DNA of 8,850 bases from JAIXRY01 sp964444515 (GTDB lineage: Bacteria; Patescibacteriota; Minisyncoccia; Phycocordibacterales; UBA9973), in assembly GCA_964444515.1 (NCBI GenBank), contig CAYUGY010000025.1, positions 1-8,850 of the forward strand, in the 5' to 3' direction. The notes under the pieces were generated by a model. It did no database searches and was not told where the DNA came from. It saw only the letters and a list, made by a program, of their open reading frames with translations. A program made the position numbers and the translations under genes. Shown piece by piece: positions 6,639 to 8,850 of the stretch (the stretch's first letter is position 1; every line of letters begins with the position of its first letter).

Positions 6639-6654
6639 GAATCCCATAAAGGGA

Positions 6655-7488
6655 CTACAAGTAAACAAAAATATAACTTTTAAAGCTATGAGTTTCTTGA
6701 CTGTAGCCAAGTCCCAGCAGTGCATTGAGTTGTTTTGAACGGAATGTTTTGAACGCACCCCATTCTCCGCGTAATAACTTTGTATGTTTGAAATCGTAAC
6801 CGATATCAGAATACAAAGAAATTTTGAGGCGGGGAACGGTGATGATATTTAACATACCTGCAACTTGCGTACTGCTTACAAAAGCTGTTGTCGAGACATT
6901 TTTTAAATTTACATTAGATGCAAATCCAAATGTTTTCGATAGCGGCATGCAGTATCCAGCAAGCTGAATTTTGGAAATTTTTAGGCCTCCTTCAAGTGAA
7001 TAAGTAGAGTCTCTTTTGAAAACTCCACCAACCGCATAGCCTTTTTTGAAGGCCACAGAAATTTTCCCACCCAAAGCAGATCCTAAAATCTGTTGTCTGG
7101 TCCAAGCTTCGAATTGTCCGGCACCTGTTGTGGGTATCGGACGCAACTCGGTCATAGGTGTGGCAACTTTTCCAAGTGTCAGTTTTACCTTCTTGTGTAT
7201 GAAATTGGTTCCGAATAAACCAAACGGAGAAAATTTTCCAGCCTGATCTAGTTCACCCGCACCAAGGGCATAAATAGAAAACCAATCCGTTGGTTTCCAA
7301 GATATAGTACCTCCAGTACGAAATATACAAAAATTTGTAACACCTCCGTCTTTCGCTAATACTTTTGAACCACCCAAGGTTCCGACATATCCATTGATCT
7401 CTGCATTATTAGCAGAATCTTTTAGGATGATTTGACTGTATGCATTTGTTGCACACATTATGATTGTTATAATTATTATTTTTTTCAT
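6655..7488 (-). CDS. Putative secreted beta-barrel (porin-like) protein
   Basis: I do not recognise a named family. The 277-aa product starts with a clear Sec signal peptide: MKK, a run of Ile/Thr to about residue 11, and a probable cleavage after AYS (18) before Gln. The mature part is rich in alternating polar/hydrophobic segments with many Gly and aromatic residues, such as TISWKPTDWFSIYALGAG, KLTLGKV and LKISLYSDIGYDF. It contains the phrase TPMTELRPIPTTGAGQFEAW (110-129) and ends in SYIFVYL, an aromatic last strand like those of outer-membrane barrels. No further membrane helix is evident. It is the second gene of a leftward pair, 29 bp after the 406-aa membrane protein, with an A-rich leader and no Shine-Dalgarno site, and it ends at the shared terminator. 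The signal peptide ending in SQ resembles those of Bacteroidetes. Barrel is an inference; a beta-rich surface protein is the alternative. Confidence 0.72.
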   Translation of the reverse strand: MKKIIIITIIMCATNAYSQIILKDSANNAEINGYVGTLGGSKVLAKDGGVTNFCIFRTGGTISWKPTDWFSIYALGAGELDQAGKFSPFGLFGTNFIHKKVKLTLGKVATPMTELRPIPTTGAGQFEAWTRQQILGSALGGKISVAFKKGYAVGGVFKRDSTYSLEGGLKISKIQLAGYCMPLSKTFGFASNVNLKNVSTTAFVSSTQVAGMLNIITVPRLKISLYSDIGYDFKHTKLLRGEWGAFKTFRSKQLNALLGLGYSQETHSFKSYIFVYL

Positions 7489-7517
7489 TATTTGTTTTTT
7501 TAAATGTTATTACTGTT

Positions 7518-8738
7518 TTAAACTTTTTGTAGTGTAAACAGGTAACATTTAGGTACTCCTTTTGGTTTCTTTAGAAAACCTTTGAGTATCTTAAAAACAT
7601 TTTTGAAAAATACAATCTTTTTTTCAACAAGTATTCGTATGATAGTGAAATCTTTTGGAAGACATATATCGATACTGTACGTACTTATCTTTTCTTTTCC
7701 AACATCATTGTCAAAACAAATCTTTGTAGACATTGTCGTCTTCGATGAATGTTGCTGAGTCGATTTTGCTATTGCTGTGTGCGAATACAAAATCAAAATC
7801 GGCAATATACACAAAGCTGTAAGAACTGAACGTTTTCGAACTAAACCTTTCTCATCTAATTTTTTGCGAAATTCTCGCAAGTTCATTTTCCTCCCAAGTT
7901 TCAATAATTGTTTTTCTTCGTTTGATAGAAGTGAAAACATATCTTTTCTTCTTGCAAGTACTTCGGCCTTGCGTAGTGTTTCTTTACCACGGTTTCTTAT
8001 ATCGCGAATCAAGATGATCGGCCATACAAGTAAGGCGTAGATGAATGAAAGTAGTGAAAAACTATTTTCAGGTTGTTTCAATTGCTCGTATCTGTCGTAG
8101 ACATTTTCACAATCTTTTTTGAATCGTTTAATCCAAATTAAGAAAAGAAAAAATGCGACAAGCATACCTTTGAAATAGCTAGAGACTAGCCAGTTCCAGA
8201 TGTTTGACCAAAAGAATTTGTCTGTTTCTTTTTGACTTGCGAGTAATCGTTTTTCTTGATTTGCAAACCAAAAACTTCTAGCTTCATCAATATTCATCGA
8301 ACTGAATACTTTGCCACTTTTTTGAATAGATTTGAAATCCAAATTTCTCCAGTTTTCATCGCGAAGATTAGTCAGTTCTGACATTACACCCAGTCCACCC
8401 GCAAAACGCAAAAGTATTCCACGTCCGGCATATGTACTGTTCAAAGAGTCAAAATAGATGATTTCAAACATTTTGAATTGTTTGAGATCATGAAAATAAA
8501 GATAAGGCTCATATATTTTACCTTGTGCAATAATTTCTTTTCTATTTTTTATAATGCTATCAGAATATCTGATAACATTAACAGGGTTTATTTCGAGTGT
8601 CTGATAATCAGCATTGTCGAAATCAAAATCATTTCTTTTGTCTCCTGTAGAGAAAGACAAGTTAAAAATTCCTAAGCTCCAAATGAAAGCTACAGGAATT
8701 GCGAGGTACCGGAGTACCCAAATTACTGTATTTTTCAT
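7518..8738 (-). CDS. Multi-spanning membrane protein of unknown family
   Basis: I do not recognise this 406-aa protein. It has a likely membrane helix at about 7-28, then an acidic to mixed domain (30-188) that should lie outside the cell. Hydrophobic segments follow at about 190-204, 226-246 (with Pro240, perhaps re-entrant) and 304-324. A strongly basic stretch (205-225 and 247-303, containing LRKAEVLARRKDMFSLLSNE) should be cytoplasmic. The last hydrophobic segment ends in SHTAIAKS, like a signal-peptidase site, and is followed by an 80-residue basic tail with a few Cys (341, 359, 398). No catalytic motif is visible. ATG 8738 immediately precedes the first helix. It is the first gene of a two-gene unit with the secreted barrel-like protein, expressed from the promoter at 8783-8810. 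A role in its export or anchoring is possible but unproven. The stop is TAA. Confidence 0.78.
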   Translation of the reverse strand: MKNTVIWVLRYLAIPVAFIWSLGIFNLSFSTGDKRNDFDFDNADYQTLEINPVNVIRYSDSIIKNRKEIIAQGKIYEPYLYFHDLKQFKMFEIIYFDSLNSTYAGRGILLRFAGGLGVMSELTNLRDENWRNLDFKSIQKSGKVFSSMNIDEARSFWFANQEKRLLASQKETDKFFWSNIWNWLVSSYFKGMLVAFFLFLIWIKRFKKDCENVYDRYEQLKQPENSFSLLSFIYALLVWPIILIRDIRNRGKETLRKAEVLARRKDMFSLLSNEEKQLLKLGRKMNLREFRKKLDEKGLVRKRSVLTALCILPILILYSHTAIAKSTQQHSSKTTMSTKICFDNDVGKEKISTYSIDICLPKDFTIIRILVEKKIVFFKNVFKILKGFLKKPKGVPKCYLFTLQKV

Positions 8739-8782
8739 TTTTTATATTTTTTGTTAATTTGTGAATGAGCTTAGCTTTTAGT

Positions 8783-8810
8783 ATTTTATCATATAATTAG
8801 TATTTGTCAA
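8783..8810 (-). promoter_or_regulatory. Strong sigma70-type promoter for the membrane protein/barrel pair
   Basis: On the minus strand a perfect TTGACA (8805-8810) and TAAAAT (8783-8788) are 16 bp apart, with an extended -10 TG one base before the hexamer. The predicted start is near 8776, giving a leader of about 38 bases to ATG 8738. That leader is A-rich (a run of A's just before the ATG) and has no Shine-Dalgarno site. No operator-like repeat is seen around the boxes. Confidence 0.8.
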
Positions 8811-8812
8811 AT

Positions 8813-8845
8813 AAGAAAATCCAAGCAATAAGCTTGGATTTTCTT
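8813..8845. terminator. Hairpin terminator at the right edge
   Basis: A perfect 14-bp stem (8813-8826 with 8832-8845) closes the five-base loop AATAA. Its lower part is AT-rich, so both strands end in a U-rich arm (TTTTCTT). It lies two bases upstream of the -35 box at 8805-8810, so it most likely ends a leftward gene beyond the window and insulates the promoter. It could also stop rightward transcription. Confidence 0.75.
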
Positions 8846-8850
8846 TATGT

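Noticed and set aside
6642..6654. Second mini-hairpin TCCC/GGGA after the clpB terminator
   Set aside because: Only four base pairs around a five-base loop; not convincing beside the 13-bp stem next to it.
1..8850. CRISPR array, insertion sequence, integrase site or toxin-antitoxin pair
   Set aside because: I saw no regularly spaced repeats, no transposase or recombinase motifs, no terminal inverted repeats around a gene, and no small toxin/antitoxin-like gene pair. The tRNA 3' ends show no obvious repeated copy elsewhere in the window.

Overview
The window looks like a piece of a low-GC Candidate Phyla Radiation (Patescibacteria, probably Parcubacteria-like) genome. The evidence is a very short translation initiation factor IF2 (494 aa, with no N-terminal IF2N region), a compact RbfA, a DUF4446 protein, a standalone NifS-type cysteine desulfurase and a ClpB-like disaggregase. 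No start has a convincing Shine-Dalgarno site. The assignment rests on protein style; I ran no database search.

Left third (about 1-2650), all on the minus strand: a DUF4446 membrane-anchored protein, then infB, then rbfA, a translation/ribosome-maturation run. Next come tRNA-Cys(GCA) and tRNA-Leu(UAA). The two tRNAs appear to have their own promoter, with its -35 directly next to the rbfA stop codon. The DUF4446 gene has a good sigma70-type promoter whose predicted start point falls on an ATG, so it is probably leaderless and its true start is 2613, not the longer GTG-initiated frame from 2655.

Middle (2717-6607), plus strand: a cysteine desulfurase and, 12 bp later, a complete ClpB-type AAA+ unfoldase. 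The unfoldase has a ClpB-length coiled-coil middle domain, but an extra LGF-containing loop where ClpC/ClpA carry the ClpP-docking tripeptide. A perfect 13-bp GNRA-loop hairpin after clpB acts as a terminator for genes converging from both sides.

Right part (6655-8738), minus strand: a two-gene unit under a strong promoter (TTGACA, 16-bp spacer, extended TG-N-TAAAAT). It encodes a 406-aa multi-spanning membrane protein of no recognised family and a 277-aa secreted, beta-strand-rich protein that looks like a small outer-membrane beta-barrel. A barrel-like protein is unexpected in CPR bacteria, which are generally thought to lack a classical outer membrane. This pair is the best candidate for something undescribed. 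A second perfect hairpin at the right edge separates it from whatever lies beyond.

All seven coding genes end in TAA or TAG. The only stretch near the 300-base scale without a called gene is 1-289, which holds the two tRNAs and their promoter.
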